Below, one piece after another: positions 1 through 9,141 of a stretch of DNA of 37,086 nt. Each line of letters opens with the position of its first letter. The first letter of the stretch is position 1. A program made the translations under genes and the position numbers. The stretch comes from Jiangella rhizosphaerae (GTDB taxonomy: Bacteria > Actinomycetota > Actinomycetes > Jiangellales > Jiangellaceae). The DNA lies in contig NZ_QUAL01000120.1 in the NCBI RefSeq assembly GCF_003579925.1, forward strand, positions 1 through 37,086, in the 5' to 3' direction. The notes beneath the pieces were generated by a model. It saw nothing but the letters and a program-made list of their open reading frames with translations. It was not told the DNA's origin and did no database searches.

Positions 1-1845
1 CGCGGGCTGGGCGGTCTGCCGCCGCGGGACGCGTCGCCGCCGCCGGTGCGCTGGTGCGGCCCGGCCGGCGGCGTGCCCGACGACGCGGGGTACCGGATCG
101 AGCGACTCGTCATCGAGACCGCGCCCGGCGTCCTCGCGACGGCCAACCTCTACCGTCCCGCCGGCGGCACGACGTTGTCGGCGCCCGCCCATAGAGTGGG
201 CGCCCTCCCCGCCGGGCGGGCCGGCTCTCCGGCCGTGGTGTTCGTGTGCGGGCACGCCGACGAGGCGAAGGCGTACCCGCCGTACCAGGCGGTCTGCGCC
301 CGGCTGGCCAAGGCCGGGCTGGTGGCGCTGGCGCTGGACCCGTTCGGACAGGGTGAGCGGCTGGGCTACCTCGACGGCGGCGGCCGGCCGGTCGTGGCTG
401 CCGGCACCGCCGAGCACACCTACGCCGGTCTGCAGGCCTGGTGGCTCGGGCAGTCGCCGGCCCGCTGGTTCGTGCATGAGGTGCGCCGCGCGATCGACCT
501 GCTCGAGACCCTTCCCGGCGTCGACGCCAGCCGCATCGGCCTCACCGGCAACAGCGGTGGCGGCTGGTTGACGACGCTGGCCACGGCGGTGGAGCCGCGG
601 ATCGCCGCGGCCGCGCCCGCCACTTTCGTCACGTCGCGGGGCCGCTACCTGGAGGGCGGTCAGCACCAGGACGCCGAGCAGATCCTGCTCGGCGGCACCG
701 AGCACGGCGTCGACCACGGGGACCTGCTGGCTGCCGCCGCGCCTCGGCCGATGACCGTCCTGGCGGCCGAGTACGACTTCTTCCCGATCGAGGGCACGAC
801 GGAGACGGTGCGCCGTGCCAGGCGCAGCTACGAGCTGCTCGGCGCGCCCGACGCGCTCACGCTGGTCACCGCCGCGACGACGCACCAATACGCCCCAGAG
901 CTGGCGGCCGCGGCTGTCCGGTTCTTCTGCGCCGCCTTCGGGCTGCCGGCGCCCGCCGACGGCGACGAACCGGCCGTGCTGCCGCCGTCCGCCCTGGCCT
1001 GCACGGCCACCGGCCAGCTGGCTCGGGAACCGGGTGGCTCGGCGTTCCTGCACGACCTCGTCGCGGCCGAGTACCGCGCGGCGCGAGCCTGTGCCGTCAG
1101 TGACGAGGACCTCACCGTCTGGCTGCGGGAGCGGGTGACGTCCGGCCGCGACGTGCCCCAAGCACCCGGCGTGCGCTGGCTGCCCGGCCCGGCCGGCACC
1201 TGGCACGGCTTCTGGCGCGCCGAGACCGACCTCTGGGGCGCCGGCGTGCTGCTACCCGGCGCAACCGGCGCCCGGTCAGGCCTACGAGTGGTGCTCCTGC
1301 ACGACGGCACCGCCGAGCTCACCACCGACCACCCGGTGCTCAGGCGGGCATCCCGCGACAACCGTGTCGGCGGGCCGCTGCTGGTGCTCGACGTGCGCGG
1401 GCAGGGCGCGCTGCTGCCGCGCGACCGGTCCGGCAGGTCACCACGAAGCCACGACAGCACGCTGTACAAGCTGCTCAGCGACCTGCTGTGGCTGGACGAC
1501 AGCCTGGCCGCCGCCCGCGCGTTCGACATCACACGGGCGATCGACGTCGTGCTGGGCGACGCCCGGGTGCGGGCCGAGCATCCGGGCCTCGGACCCCACC
1601 GGCCGGTGCACGTCCACGCAGCCGGCCTCGGCGCGCATCATGCGATGCTGGCCGCGGCCGCCGACCCGCGTATCGCCGACGTGACGGTGTCCGGGCCGGT
1701 GGTCGACCTCGACCACCTCATGACCACGCGGTTGCACGACGATGGCAGCGGGGCCTGGCACGGCGTGCTGCCAGGCCTGGCCCGGCTGGCGCCCGGGCGG
1801 CGGCTGCACGACCTGCTCGGCACCAGACTCAGGGAGGTTCCATGA
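1..1845 (+). CDS. Alpha/beta-hydrolase esterase with tandem hydrolase-like halves, 5' partial
   Basis: The frame is open to the left window edge, so the true start is probably upstream; the first in-frame GTG inside the window is at 46. Numbered from that GTG, the first half is an alpha/beta hydrolase of the acetyl-xylan-esterase/dienelactone-hydrolase type. It has the nucleophile elbow GNSGGG (Ser170), a probable acid in AEYDFF (Asp244) and a probable His in TTHQYAPE (His280). The second half (about 350-599) looks like another alpha/beta fold, but the elbow position reads AAGLGAHH with no serine, so it is probably a non-catalytic copy. No signal peptide can be judged because the N-terminus is missing. 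It overlaps the next gene by ATGA, so the two esterases are translationally coupled. The substrate is unknown; deacetylation of plant polysaccharide fits the neighbourhood. Confidence 0.85.
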   Translation, partial: RGLGGLPPRDASPPPVRWCGPAGGVPDDAGYRIERLVIETAPGVLATANLYRPAGGTTLSAPAHRVGALPAGRAGSPAVVFVCGHADEAKAYPPYQAVCARLAKAGLVALALDPFGQGERLGYLDGGGRPVVAAGTAEHTYAGLQAWWLGQSPARWFVHEVRRAIDLLETLPGVDASRIGLTGNSGGGWLTTLATAVEPRIAAAAPATFVTSRGRYLEGGQHQDAEQILLGGTEHGVDHGDLLAAAAPRPMTVLAAEYDFFPIEGTTETVRRARRSYELLGAPDALTLVTAATTHQYAPELAAAAVRFFCAAFGLPAPADGDEPAVLPPSALACTATGQLAREPGGSAFLHDLVAAEYRAARACAVSDEDLTVWLRERVTSGRDVPQAPGVRWLPGPAGTWHGFWRAETDLWGAGVLLPGATGARSGLRVVLLHDGTAELTTDHPVLRRASRDNRVGGPLLVLDVRGQGALLPRDRSGRSPRSHDSTLYKLLSDLLWLDDSLAAARAFDITRAIDVVLGDARVRAEHPGLGPHRPVHVHAAGLGAHHAMLAAAADPRIADVTVSGPVVDLDHLMTTRLHDDGSGAWHGVLPGLARLAPGRRLHDLLGTRLREVP

Positions 1846-2471
1846 CCACCGACCACCCGGCCCGCACCGCGCTGACCGGCAGCACGCCGGTCGACTGGCT
1901 GTTCACCGGCGACAGCATCGTGGCGGCCGCCAGGTGGACCGGCGTGCACCGCGGCTACGCCGACCTGTTCGCCGAGCGGGTCCGCTACTGGCTCGGCCGC
2001 CGCGACGACACCGTCCTCAACACGGCGGTCAGCGGCTGGCGGGTCCCGGCGCTGCGCGACGCGCTCCAGACGTCAGTACTGAGGCACACGCCGCAGGTCG
2101 TCGTCATCGGGCTGGGCACGAACGACGCGAACGAGGGCCCGGCCGGGCTGGCGGCGTTCCGGCGCGAGTACGCCGCCATCGTCCGCCGCATCGGCGAGAC
2201 CACCGGCGCGGCCGTCGTACTGCAGACGCCGCCCACCGTGGCACCGGCGGCGGCCCAGGCGGGCGACCTGGCCTCGTACGCGCAGGCGGTGCGCGAGGTG
2301 GCCGCCGACACCGGCAGCCACCTCGTCGACCACCACGCGGCCTGGCTCGCGGCCGGCGACGACGCGCTCGCGCTGCTGGCCGACCCCCTGCACCCCGGCC
2401 CCGAGGGACATCAGAAACTGGCCCGCGACCTGCTCGTCGCGCTCGGCGACCCCCACCCCACCTGGGCCTGA
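1842..2471 (+). CDS. SGNH/GDSL-family hydrolase (esterase)
   Basis: A 209-residue SGNH hydrolase. Block I is FTGDS with nucleophile Ser25, block II is probably the NTAVSG region near residue 62, block III is GLGTNDAN (Gly92, Asn94), and block V is DPLHP (Asp181, His184), so the catalytic set is complete. No signal peptide is visible, so it probably acts in the cytoplasm. The ATG overlaps the upstream stop as ATGA, and AGGGAGG lies six bases before it at 1831-1837. SGNH enzymes beside polysaccharide genes are often carbohydrate O-acetyl esterases; that role here is inferred. The gene converges on the ABC transporter operon. Confidence 0.88.
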   Translation: MTTDHPARTALTGSTPVDWLFTGDSIVAAARWTGVHRGYADLFAERVRYWLGRRDDTVLNTAVSGWRVPALRDALQTSVLRHTPQVVVIGLGTNDANEGPAGLAAFRREYAAIVRRIGETTGAAVVLQTPPTVAPAAAQAGDLASYAQAVREVAADTGSHLVDHHAAWLAAGDDALALLADPLHPGPEGHQKLARDLLVALGDPHPTWA

Positions 2472-2482
2472 CAGACCAGCCA

Positions 2483-2976
2483 GGTCGGTGGGCGGGGAAT
2501 GCCGTCAGGGGTAGGCTGCGGGCGTCCGAGTTGTGAGCCGACGTTGGTCGTGCCGGTGGGAAGGTCGCTGGCGTTCGCGATGGAGCCGGCATCGTGCCGA
2601 CCGCCACACGCGCGGCCGTGGCCCCCTCACCGTGCCGACGAACCCAGTCGTGTGGTGCCAGCCAGGCCGGGCGCACCGGTCTTGTCGCCGTCGACCCCCC
2701 GGTGCCGATGACAACGAGCCGCAGGCCGCTGATGGGTGAGGGATCCGGGTAGCCAGGACGACGCGGATCCCTCACCCATCCAGGCCGCGACGGCATCACC
2801 TGCCGACCGCGACACCATGACGACGACGCCGCCACCATGACCACCACACCACGACACACGCCCCACGCATTCATCGACATCTCCAACGCCGCAGCGTCGG
2901 CAATCTCGGCGTCGGCTAACAGTCCGAGCGAGGAACGAGCGAGGCGGGCGGAGACGGCATTCCCCGCCCACCGACC
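2483..2976. repeat. 24-bp perfect inverted repeats bounding a 494-bp segment
   Basis: The sequence at 2483-2506, beginning GGTCGGTGGGCGGGG, is repeated exactly in reverse complement at 2953-2976. Each arm lies about 10 bases from the stop codon of the neighbouring convergent gene. No target-site duplication is evident and there is no transposase. It could be a small non-autonomous element, a duplicated terminator arm, or a long-range bidirectional terminator. The repeat is seen directly; its nature is open. Confidence 0.75.
2731..2780. terminator. 17-bp perfect hairpin, probable bidirectional terminator
   Basis: GATGGGTGAGGGATCCG at 2731-2747 pairs perfectly with 2764-2780 across a 16-base loop. 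It sits between convergent genes, the usual place for a shared terminator. There is no U-tract, as is common in high-GC actinomycetes. Confidence 0.6.
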
Positions 2977-2985
2977 GGACCCGGA

Positions 2986-4791
2986 TCAGGCCGCGGAGCC
3001 CTCCGATTCGTAGACAACGCGCTCACGGGTGCCCCGCAGCCGCGGATCCGCCACCGGCACAGCCGACAGCAGCGCCCGCGTGTACCCGTGCCGCGGGTCG
3101 GCGAACACCTGCTCGGCCGGCCCGTGCTCGACCAGGACGCCGAAGTACATCACCGCGACCTGGTCGCAGATCCGCTCCACGACGGACAGGTCGTGCGAGA
3201 TGAACAGGTAGGTCAGCCCGAGGTCGCCCTGTAGCTCGGCGAGCAGCTCGAGGATCTGCGTGCGCACCGACACGTCCAGTGCCGACACCGCCTCGTCCGC
3301 GACCACCAGCCGCGGCTCGGTGATCAGCGCCCGCGCGATGCCGATGCGCTGCCGCTCGCCGCCGGAGAACGCGTGCGGGTACCGTCCGGCCATCGAGCGC
3401 TTCAGCCCGACGCGTACGAGCATCTCCTCGACCCGTCCGTCCAGCTCCGAGCCCGACGCCAGCCCGGCCACCCGCAGCGGTTCGCCGATGACCTGGCGGA
3501 CCGTCATGCGCGGGTTGAGCGAGCCGTACGGATCCTGGAAGACCATCCGGATCTGCCGGCGGAACGGCAGCAACTCCTTCTCGCTCAGCGCGGCGAGGTC
3601 GGTCTCGCGGCCGTCCGCGCCCGTGTAGAACAGCTTGCCCGCCGTCGGCCGGTAGGCGCGCAGCACGCACCGGCCCAGCGTGGTCTTGCCGCAGCCGGAC
3701 TCGCCGACCAGTCCGACGGTGCTGCCCTCGGGGATGTCGAGCGTCACCTTGTCGACGGCGTTGACCCGCTCGGTGCGACGGCGGCCGAACATCGTCCCGG
3801 CGGCCGCCTCGAACGTCATCTCCAGGTCCTGGATGCGCAGCAGCGGCCGCGCCGGCGCGGGCACCTCGGCCGGCACGGGCTCCGTCACCGTGACGGCGCC
3901 GCGCTGCGGCAGCGCGGCCAGCAGCTCGCGGGTGTAGTCGTGGCGCGGCTCATGGAAGATCTGGTCGACCGGGCCGTGCTCGACCACCCGGCCGTGCCGC
4001 ATCACCACGACGTCGTCGGCGATCTCGGCCACCACGCCCAGGTCGTGGGTAATGAACATTAGCGTCATCCCCAGCGACTCCTTCAGCTCGGCGAGCAGGT
4101 CGAGGATCTGCGCCTGGGTGGTGACGTCCAGCGCGGTGGTCGGCTCGTCCGCGATCAGCAGCGACGGGCGGCAGACCAGCGCCATCGCGATCATCGCCCG
4201 CTGCCGCATGCCGCCGGAGAGCTGGAACGTGTACGCGCCGGCGCGTTCCTCCGGGCGCGGGATGCCCACCCTGCGCAAGTCGTCGATCACCCTCTCGCGC
4301 ACAGCCGCCGGCGCCAGCCGCTCGTGCAGTTCCAGCACCTCGCCGATCTGGTCCCCGATGGTGTGTACCGGGCTCAGCGACGACATCGGCTCCTGGAACA
4401 CCAGGCCGATCTCGCGGCCGCGGATGGAGCGGATGCCCGGGCCGGTGGCGTCGAGCGCGGCGAGGTCGACGACCGGACCGTCGGACGCCGGCCGGTACAG
4501 GACCCGGCCGGACTCCACGCGGCCAGGGTGGTCGACCACCTGGATGATCGACCGCGCCGTGGCGGACTTGCCCGAGCCGGACTCGCCGACGATGCACGTG
4601 GTTGAGCCGCGGCGGATCCGCAGCGAGACGTCGTCGACGGCCTTCACCGCGCCCTCGTCGGTGTGGAACGTCGTGCACAGGTGCTGCAGCTCGAGGACCG
4701 AGCCAGGGTCCATCGGCCGGTCGCCGCCGACGGTCGCGGCGGCGATCTCGCGGGCGGCGTCCCGCTCCTGGGTGCGACGGCGCCGGCTCAC
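2986..4791 (-). CDS. ABC transporter, fused double ATPase (DppD-DppF type)
   Basis: A 601-residue protein with two complete nucleotide-binding domains in one chain, for ATP-driven import with the two permeases upstream. Domain 1 has Walker A GESGSGKS (69-76), signature LSGGMRQR (191-198) and Walker B LLIADEP (211-217). Domain 2 has GESGCGKT (363-370), FSGGERQR (475-482) and LVVADEAVSALD (495-506). Both carry the C-terminal extension typical of oligopeptide/dipeptide importers. The chosen GTG at 4791 overlaps the permease stop as GTGA; an in-frame ATG 26 codons later (4713) is an alternative. The family also imports oligosaccharides, which suits this locus better than peptides; that is inference. 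Confidence 0.93.
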   Translation of the reverse strand: MSRRRRTQERDAAREIAAATVGGDRPMDPGSVLELQHLCTTFHTDEGAVKAVDDVSLRIRRGSTTCIVGESGSGKSATARSIIQVVDHPGRVESGRVLYRPASDGPVVDLAALDATGPGIRSIRGREIGLVFQEPMSSLSPVHTIGDQIGEVLELHERLAPAAVRERVIDDLRRVGIPRPEERAGAYTFQLSGGMRQRAMIAMALVCRPSLLIADEPTTALDVTTQAQILDLLAELKESLGMTLMFITHDLGVVAEIADDVVVMRHGRVVEHGPVDQIFHEPRHDYTRELLAALPQRGAVTVTEPVPAEVPAPARPLLRIQDLEMTFEAAAGTMFGRRRTERVNAVDKVTLDIPEGSTVGLVGESGCGKTTLGRCVLRAYRPTAGKLFYTGADGRETDLAALSEKELLPFRRQIRMVFQDPYGSLNPRMTVRQVIGEPLRVAGLASGSELDGRVEEMLVRVGLKRSMAGRYPHAFSGGERQRIGIARALITEPRLVVADEAVSALDVSVRTQILELLAELQGDLGLTYLFISHDLSVVERICDQVAVMYFGVLVEHGPAEQVFADPRHGYTRALLSAVPVADPRLRGTRERVVYESEGSAA

Positions 4792-5945
4792 GGTGCCCTC
4801 CTTCCGTAGGGGTCGGCCGAGTCACGCAACCCGTCGCCGACGAAGTTGAACGCCACCACCGCGACGACCACCGCGAGCCCGGGCAGCAGCAACCACGGCG
4901 CCGTGGCCACCACCTGGACGCTCTGCGCGTCCTGCAGCAGCACCCCCCACGACACCGCCGGCGCCCGCAGTCCGAGGCCGAGGAAGGACAGCGAGGTCTC
5001 GGCCAGGATCATCGCCGGCACCGCCAGGCTCACCGTCGCGATGATGTGCGAGAGGAACGACGGCAGCATGTGCCGCGAGATGATCCGCCGGGTGCGCACG
5101 CCGTCGAGCTTCGCGGCCAGCACGTAGTCCTCGTTGCGGGTCTGCAGCAGCCGGCCGCGGATCACCCGGGCCAGGCTGGTCCAGCCCAGCAGCGACAGGA
5201 TGATGGTGATCATGAAGTACGTGCGGGTCGGCCCCCACTGTGGCGGGATCGCCGCCGCCAGGCCGAGCCACAACGGCAGCGTCGGGATCGACATGATCAG
5301 CTCGATGATGCGCTGGATGACCGAGTCGACCCAGCCGCCGAAGTAGCCGGAGATGCCGCCCAGCACCAGCCCGAGCACCAGCGAGATCGCCACCCCGGCC
5401 AGGCCGAGCGAGAGCGAGATCTGCGCGCCGTAGATGATCTTCGACAGCAGGTCGCCGCCGGTGCGGTCGGCGCCCAGCAGGTAGAACCGCTCCCCCGGCT
5501 CCGTCGGGCCGAACAGGTGGATGTCCGTGTCGATGACGCCGAGCAGCGAGTACTCGTCGCCCCGGACGAAGAAGCCGAGGTTCACCACTCGGCTGGTGTC
5601 CTCCTCGAACACCCGGGCCAGCGTCTCCGGGTCGGTCGACCCCGTCGTCGGATGGACGTAGAACCCCTCGGAGAAGGAGAAGCGGGGCAGCTGCGGCGGC
5701 TGGTAGGCGTGGTCGGCGCTGGTGGTGTCCTTCGAGAACGGCGCGAAGAACCCGGCGAAGATCGCCACCACGTACATGGCGATCATCACGTACAGGCCGG
5801 CCATCGCCAGCTTGTGCCGGCGGAATCGCCACCAGATGAGCTGGCGCTGCGAGGCGACGGTGACGTCGGCGGCGCTGCGCCCGGTCTCGGTGGCGAGCTC
5901 GCCAGGCGTCTCCACGTCCTGCTGGGGCAGTTGGTCGGTGCTCAT
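4788..5945 (-). CDS. ABC transporter permease (DppC/OppC type)
   Basis: A 385-residue inner-membrane permease of the binding-protein-dependent type. A roughly 45-residue cytoplasmic N-terminus is followed by the first membrane segment (about 47-70, MAGLYVMIAMYVVAIFAGFF), a long extracytoplasmic stretch (about 70-160) and the core membrane segments. The ATPase-coupling EAA loop appears around LDGVRTRRIISRHMLP. The loop after segment 1 is long for DppC but otherwise the family fit is normal. It starts at ATG 5945, seven bases after the preceding permease stop, and overlaps the ATPase gene by GTGA. Confidence 0.93.
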   Translation of the reverse strand: MSTDQLPQQDVETPGELATETGRSAADVTVASQRQLIWWRFRRHKLAMAGLYVMIAMYVVAIFAGFFAPFSKDTTSADHAYQPPQLPRFSFSEGFYVHPTTGSTDPETLARVFEEDTSRVVNLGFFVRGDEYSLLGVIDTDIHLFGPTEPGERFYLLGADRTGGDLLSKIIYGAQISLSLGLAGVAISLVLGLVLGGISGYFGGWVDSVIQRIIELIMSIPTLPLWLGLAAAIPPQWGPTRTYFMITIILSLLGWTSLARVIRGRLLQTRNEDYVLAAKLDGVRTRRIISRHMLPSFLSHIIATVSLAVPAMILAETSLSFLGLGLRAPAVSWGVLLQDAQSVQVVATAPWLLLPGLAVVVAVVAFNFVGDGLRDSADPYGRRAP

Positions 5946-5952
5946 CGCGGCC

Positions 5953-6945
5953 TCACGCCTTCCCGAATCGCACGCGCGGGTCGACGGCGGCGAGCAGCAG
6001 GTCCGAGATCAGCGTGCCGATCACGGTGAGCACCGCGATGATGAGGATGATGCCGCCGGCGAGGTACATGTCCTGCGACTTCAGCGCCTCCAGCAGTAGT
6101 GGCCCGATGGTGCCCAGCGCCAGCACCTGGGCAACGATGATCTCGCCGTCGAACAGCGACGGCAGGTGCCAGCCGGCCGTGGAGATGAACGGGTTCATCG
6201 CGATCCGCACCGGGTACTTCGTCACCAGCCGCCCCTCGGAGAGGCCCTTCGCCCGCGCCGTGATCACATACGGCTTGTTCAGCTCGTCCAGCATGTTCGC
6301 CCGGGTCACGCGGATGATCCCGGCGGTGCCGGCGAGGCCGATCACCACCACCGGGATCCACAGGTGACCGAGCAGGTCGACGAACTTCCCCACGCCCCAG
6401 GGCGCGTTGACGTACTCCGGTGAGAACATCCCGCCCACGCTCTGGTCGAACAGCGCGAACCCCAGGTACGCCAGCACGAGCGCGGCGAGGAACTGCGGCA
6501 CCGCCAGTGCCACGAACCCGATGCCCGAGATCGTGTAGTCACCCCACGTGTGCTGCTTGATCGCCGAGTAGATGCCGGCCGGCAGCGCGATCGCCCAAGT
6601 GAACATCAGTGTCGCGATGCCCAGTGCCAGAGTGAGCGGCAGCCGATCCGCGATCAGCGTCGACACCGGCTGCTGGAACTGGAACGACAGGCCGAAGTCG
6701 CCGTGCAGCACGATGTTGCCGATCCACTTGGCGTACTGCACCCAGAACGGGTCGCCGATGCCGTAGCGCTCCCGCAACGCATCCATCTGCGCCTGGTCGA
6801 CGCTCTGCCCGGCGGCCTCGAGCCGGGCCACCTGGGTGCTGAGGAAGTCGCCGGGCGGCAACTGGATGATGAAGAACGCGATCATCGAGATCACGATCAG
6901 GGTCGGGATCACATGCAGGACCCGCATCGCTATGAAGCGCCACAT
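5953..6945 (-). CDS. ABC transporter permease (DppB/OppB type)
   Basis: A 330-residue membrane permease. It opens with the family's typical cytoplasmic start and first helix, MWRFIAMRVLHVIPTLIVIS, and carries the EAA-like coupling loop around GLSEGRLVTKYPVR. The ATG at 6945 is preferred over a longer in-frame start at 7008 because an AGGA Shine-Dalgarno precedes it, because the longer start would run into the binding-protein gene, and because the N-terminus then matches the family. It lies 19 bases after the binding-protein stop, so it is in the same transcript. Confidence 0.93.
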   Translation of the reverse strand: MWRFIAMRVLHVIPTLIVISMIAFFIIQLPPGDFLSTQVARLEAAGQSVDQAQMDALRERYGIGDPFWVQYAKWIGNIVLHGDFGLSFQFQQPVSTLIADRLPLTLALGIATLMFTWAIALPAGIYSAIKQHTWGDYTISGIGFVALAVPQFLAALVLAYLGFALFDQSVGGMFSPEYVNAPWGVGKFVDLLGHLWIPVVVIGLAGTAGIIRVTRANMLDELNKPYVITARAKGLSEGRLVTKYPVRIAMNPFISTAGWHLPSLFDGEIIVAQVLALGTIGPLLLEALKSQDMYLAGGIILIIAVLTVIGTLISDLLLAAVDPRVRFGKA

Positions 6946-6964
6946 CGGGGCGAGAGTCCTTTCG

Positions 6965-8932
6965 TCATTCGGCGAAGTAGAGCTGCTCCGGCTTGGAGAT
7001 CCCCTCACGGCCGTAGTAGAAGGACAGCTTCGGCTCGTCGTCGCGGACGTTCTTCAGCGCCGTCTTGGCGATGACCGGCTGGAACGGCAGGCCGACCAGG
7101 CCGATCGCGTAGACGTTCTCATCGTGCTGACGCATGATCGCCCGGCCGGCCTCGATCCGCGCCTCGTCGGAGTCGGCGGTGCGCATCGCGTCCCAGTTGT
7201 CCATCAGCTGCTGGAACTCCGGGGTCGGCGCCATTCCTTCGGCGCCGGACGTCGAGTACCACTTGCCGTAGGCCGGCGCCGTGTGGCTGTTGTCGGCGGT
7301 CGGGACGAACCAGACCGGCTCGAGGTCGAAGTCGTCGGACGGGTGGGCGACGCCGTCGAAGTCGAAGTCGTTGGCCATCCGGATCTCGGTGTACAGGGTC
7401 TGGTCGGCCGGCCGCGTGACCACCTTGACGCCGATCTCGGCCCAGTTCCGCCGGACCATCTCGAACACGTCGGTGGGCGCCAGTCCGGCGTCGAAGTCGA
7501 GGTAGGTGATGACGAACTCCAGCGGGACGCCGTCCGCCCGCAGGCGGATGCCGTCGCCGTTGCGCTCGGTCAGCCCGATCTCGTCGAGCAGCCGGTTGGC
7601 CTCGTCGACGTCGTACTCGATGAACCGCTCACCGCTGCCCTCGACGTAGTAGTCGGAGGACTCGGTGGCGATCGGGTGCCGGACGACGCCCAGCCCGCCG
7701 AGCAGGGTGTCGTTCAGCTCCTCGCGGTTGACGGCGTGCGACAACGCGGCTCGGAACCGGACGTCGGCGAAGAGCTCGCGCACCGCCGGGTCCTTGTGGG
7801 AGAGGTTGGGGCAGATCGCCATCAGGCCTGCCGACGGCTGCCACCGAAGCACCTCGAACCCCTTCTGCTCGGCGTTCTGCAGGTACACCTGGGTGGAGTT
7901 GTAGCCGAGGTAGAAGCCCTGGAAGTCGAGATCGCCGTTGGCCGCGCGCAGGTCCAGCGCGTCCTGGTCGAGCACCTGGATCTGCATGGTGTCGATGTAG
8001 GGAAGCTGCCGGCCGTCGGGGTCGGTCTTGTAGTAGTACGGGTTGCGCTCCAGCGCCGCGGTGCCGCTCTGCGCACTCGCCGGGCTGGTGACCTTGAACG
8101 CGCCCATGACCGGCCGCTCGACGTTGGTCCACCAGTTGTCACGGTCGAAGAAGTACTGGTCCCAGGTGTCGAACCCGGCCGCCGCCGTCGCGGCCGTCAC
8201 GGCGGCGGGGTCGGCGAGGTCGGCGTGGAACTGCTCCAGGTAGTGCTTGGGCTTGATGAACTGGAAGCTCACGCCCGGATGACACAGGAACTTCTCGAAC
8301 AGCGCGAACGGCTGGGTGAAGTTGATGATCACCGTCAGCTCGTCCGGCGTCTCGATGGTCGGCCGGGTCTGGCCGGCGTCGGAGAACCAGAACGCCGGCG
8401 ACGGGAACAGCACGTCGTGGTTGAGCACGTGGTCGACGGCGAACTTCAGGTCCGCCGACGTGAACGGCGCACCGTCGGACCACTTGAGGCCCTCGCGCAG
8501 CACGAACGTGTACGTGCGGTTGTCCGGGGACTTCTCGAAGCTCTCCGCCAGGCTGGGCTGCGATCCGTCGGCGGCCATGTTCCACTCGATCAGGCCGGAC
8601 CCGGCGAAGGCCTGCAGCGCGCCGTCATGCGTCGGAGTGGTCTGCGCCCGCCGCAGGTTGCCGCCGAACCGGCCGACGCTCTCCCACGGCTCGACGACCA
8701 TCGGGGTCGATGGCAGCCGCTCGGCCAGCGGGGGCAGTTCGCCGGCCTCGACCCGCTGGGCCAGCATCGGCGACTCCAGCAGGTCCGGGTCGCCGCCGGA
8801 CGAGCCGAACGGGTTGGGCGTGTCGTCGCCGCCGCTGCACGCGGCCGTGCCGAAGACGGCCACGGCGGCCGCCATCCCGCCGCCGGCCTTCAGCAACATC
8901 CTGCGGGACACCACGATCTGTTCTGCCGACAT
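6965..8932 (-). CDS. ABC transporter substrate-binding lipoprotein (family 5)
   Basis: A 655-residue extracellular solute-binding protein of the oligopeptide/dipeptide family 5, first gene of the importer operon. The N-terminus has a twin-arginine motif (SRRMLLK, residues 9-15), a hydrophobic stretch and a lipobox GTAAC (Cys32), so it is probably a Tat-exported lipoprotein tethered to the membrane. The ATG at 8932 is chosen over GTG 8947 because GGAGGAG stands at ideal spacing before it. Family 5 proteins bind peptides, oligosaccharides, opines or nickel; the neighbouring glycan genes and the shared CAARCGGTTG operator favour an oligosaccharide. Confidence 0.92.
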   Translation of the reverse strand: MSAEQIVVSRRMLLKAGGGMAAAVAVFGTAACSGGDDTPNPFGSSGGDPDLLESPMLAQRVEAGELPPLAERLPSTPMVVEPWESVGRFGGNLRRAQTTPTHDGALQAFAGSGLIEWNMAADGSQPSLAESFEKSPDNRTYTFVLREGLKWSDGAPFTSADLKFAVDHVLNHDVLFPSPAFWFSDAGQTRPTIETPDELTVIINFTQPFALFEKFLCHPGVSFQFIKPKHYLEQFHADLADPAAVTAATAAAGFDTWDQYFFDRDNWWTNVERPVMGAFKVTSPASAQSGTAALERNPYYYKTDPDGRQLPYIDTMQIQVLDQDALDLRAANGDLDFQGFYLGYNSTQVYLQNAEQKGFEVLRWQPSAGLMAICPNLSHKDPAVRELFADVRFRAALSHAVNREELNDTLLGGLGVVRHPIATESSDYYVEGSGERFIEYDVDEANRLLDEIGLTERNGDGIRLRADGVPLEFVITYLDFDAGLAPTDVFEMVRRNWAEIGVKVVTRPADQTLYTEIRMANDFDFDGVAHPSDDFDLEPVWFVPTADNSHTAPAYGKWYSTSGAEGMAPTPEFQQLMDNWDAMRTADSDEARIEAGRAIMRQHDENVYAIGLVGLPFQPVIAKTALKNVRDDEPKLSFYYGREGISKPEQLYFAE

Positions 8933-9067
8933 CCGCAACTCCTCCACACGTCAGGTGCTCATCCAGCAAGTCCGTCGCCTCGAGGGACGTTGACGCCATT
9001 CGCGGCGTCCTGGGCGAGTCAGGCGTTCATGCAGATCAGCAACGCCGAACCCGGAAGCATTGGGGAG

Positions 9068-9096
9068 AACCTATCGACCGCAAGCGGTTGCCGCAA
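9068..9096 (-). promoter_or_regulatory. Promoter and LacI-type operator of the ABC importer operon
   Basis: Read on the minus strand, TTGCGG (9096-9091) and TAGGTT (9073-9068) are separated by exactly 17 bases, a good sigma-70-type pair. The spacer contains CAACCGCTTG, the reverse complement of CAAGCGGTTG at 9081-9090. A repressor bound there would block polymerase. The predicted transcript has a leader of about 130 bases before ATG 8932, with two short hairpins (9022-9046 and 8992-9009). Confidence 0.65.
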
Positions 9097-9141
9097 TAGC
9101 AAGGCCATGCAATGAGGTTGCGGTTTAGTTGCAACGGCGGC

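Larger units (their letters stand above)
2472..2985. other. Convergent intergenic region without a convincing gene
   Basis: About 514 bases lie between the SGNH hydrolase and the ABC ATPase gene. Short frames exist on both strands, but they are rich in Arg/Trp/His and have no recognisable domain, so I call no gene. What can be seen is a 24-bp perfect inverted repeat close to each gene end (2483-2506 and 2953-2976), a 17-bp perfect hairpin in the middle (2731-2780), and short CCACCATGACCACCAC-like repetition around 2814-2855. Confidence 0.7.

Noticed and set aside
2505-2971. Short frames in the first convergent gap on both strands
   Set aside because: No domain, no ribosome-binding site and biased composition; the region is better explained by repeats.
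6836-9115. A 759-codon open frame on the plus strand
   Set aside because: It lies opposite the binding-protein and permease genes, which have clear domains. The translation is Arg/Val/Asp/Gly-rich without any family, as expected for an antisense frame in GC-biased DNA.
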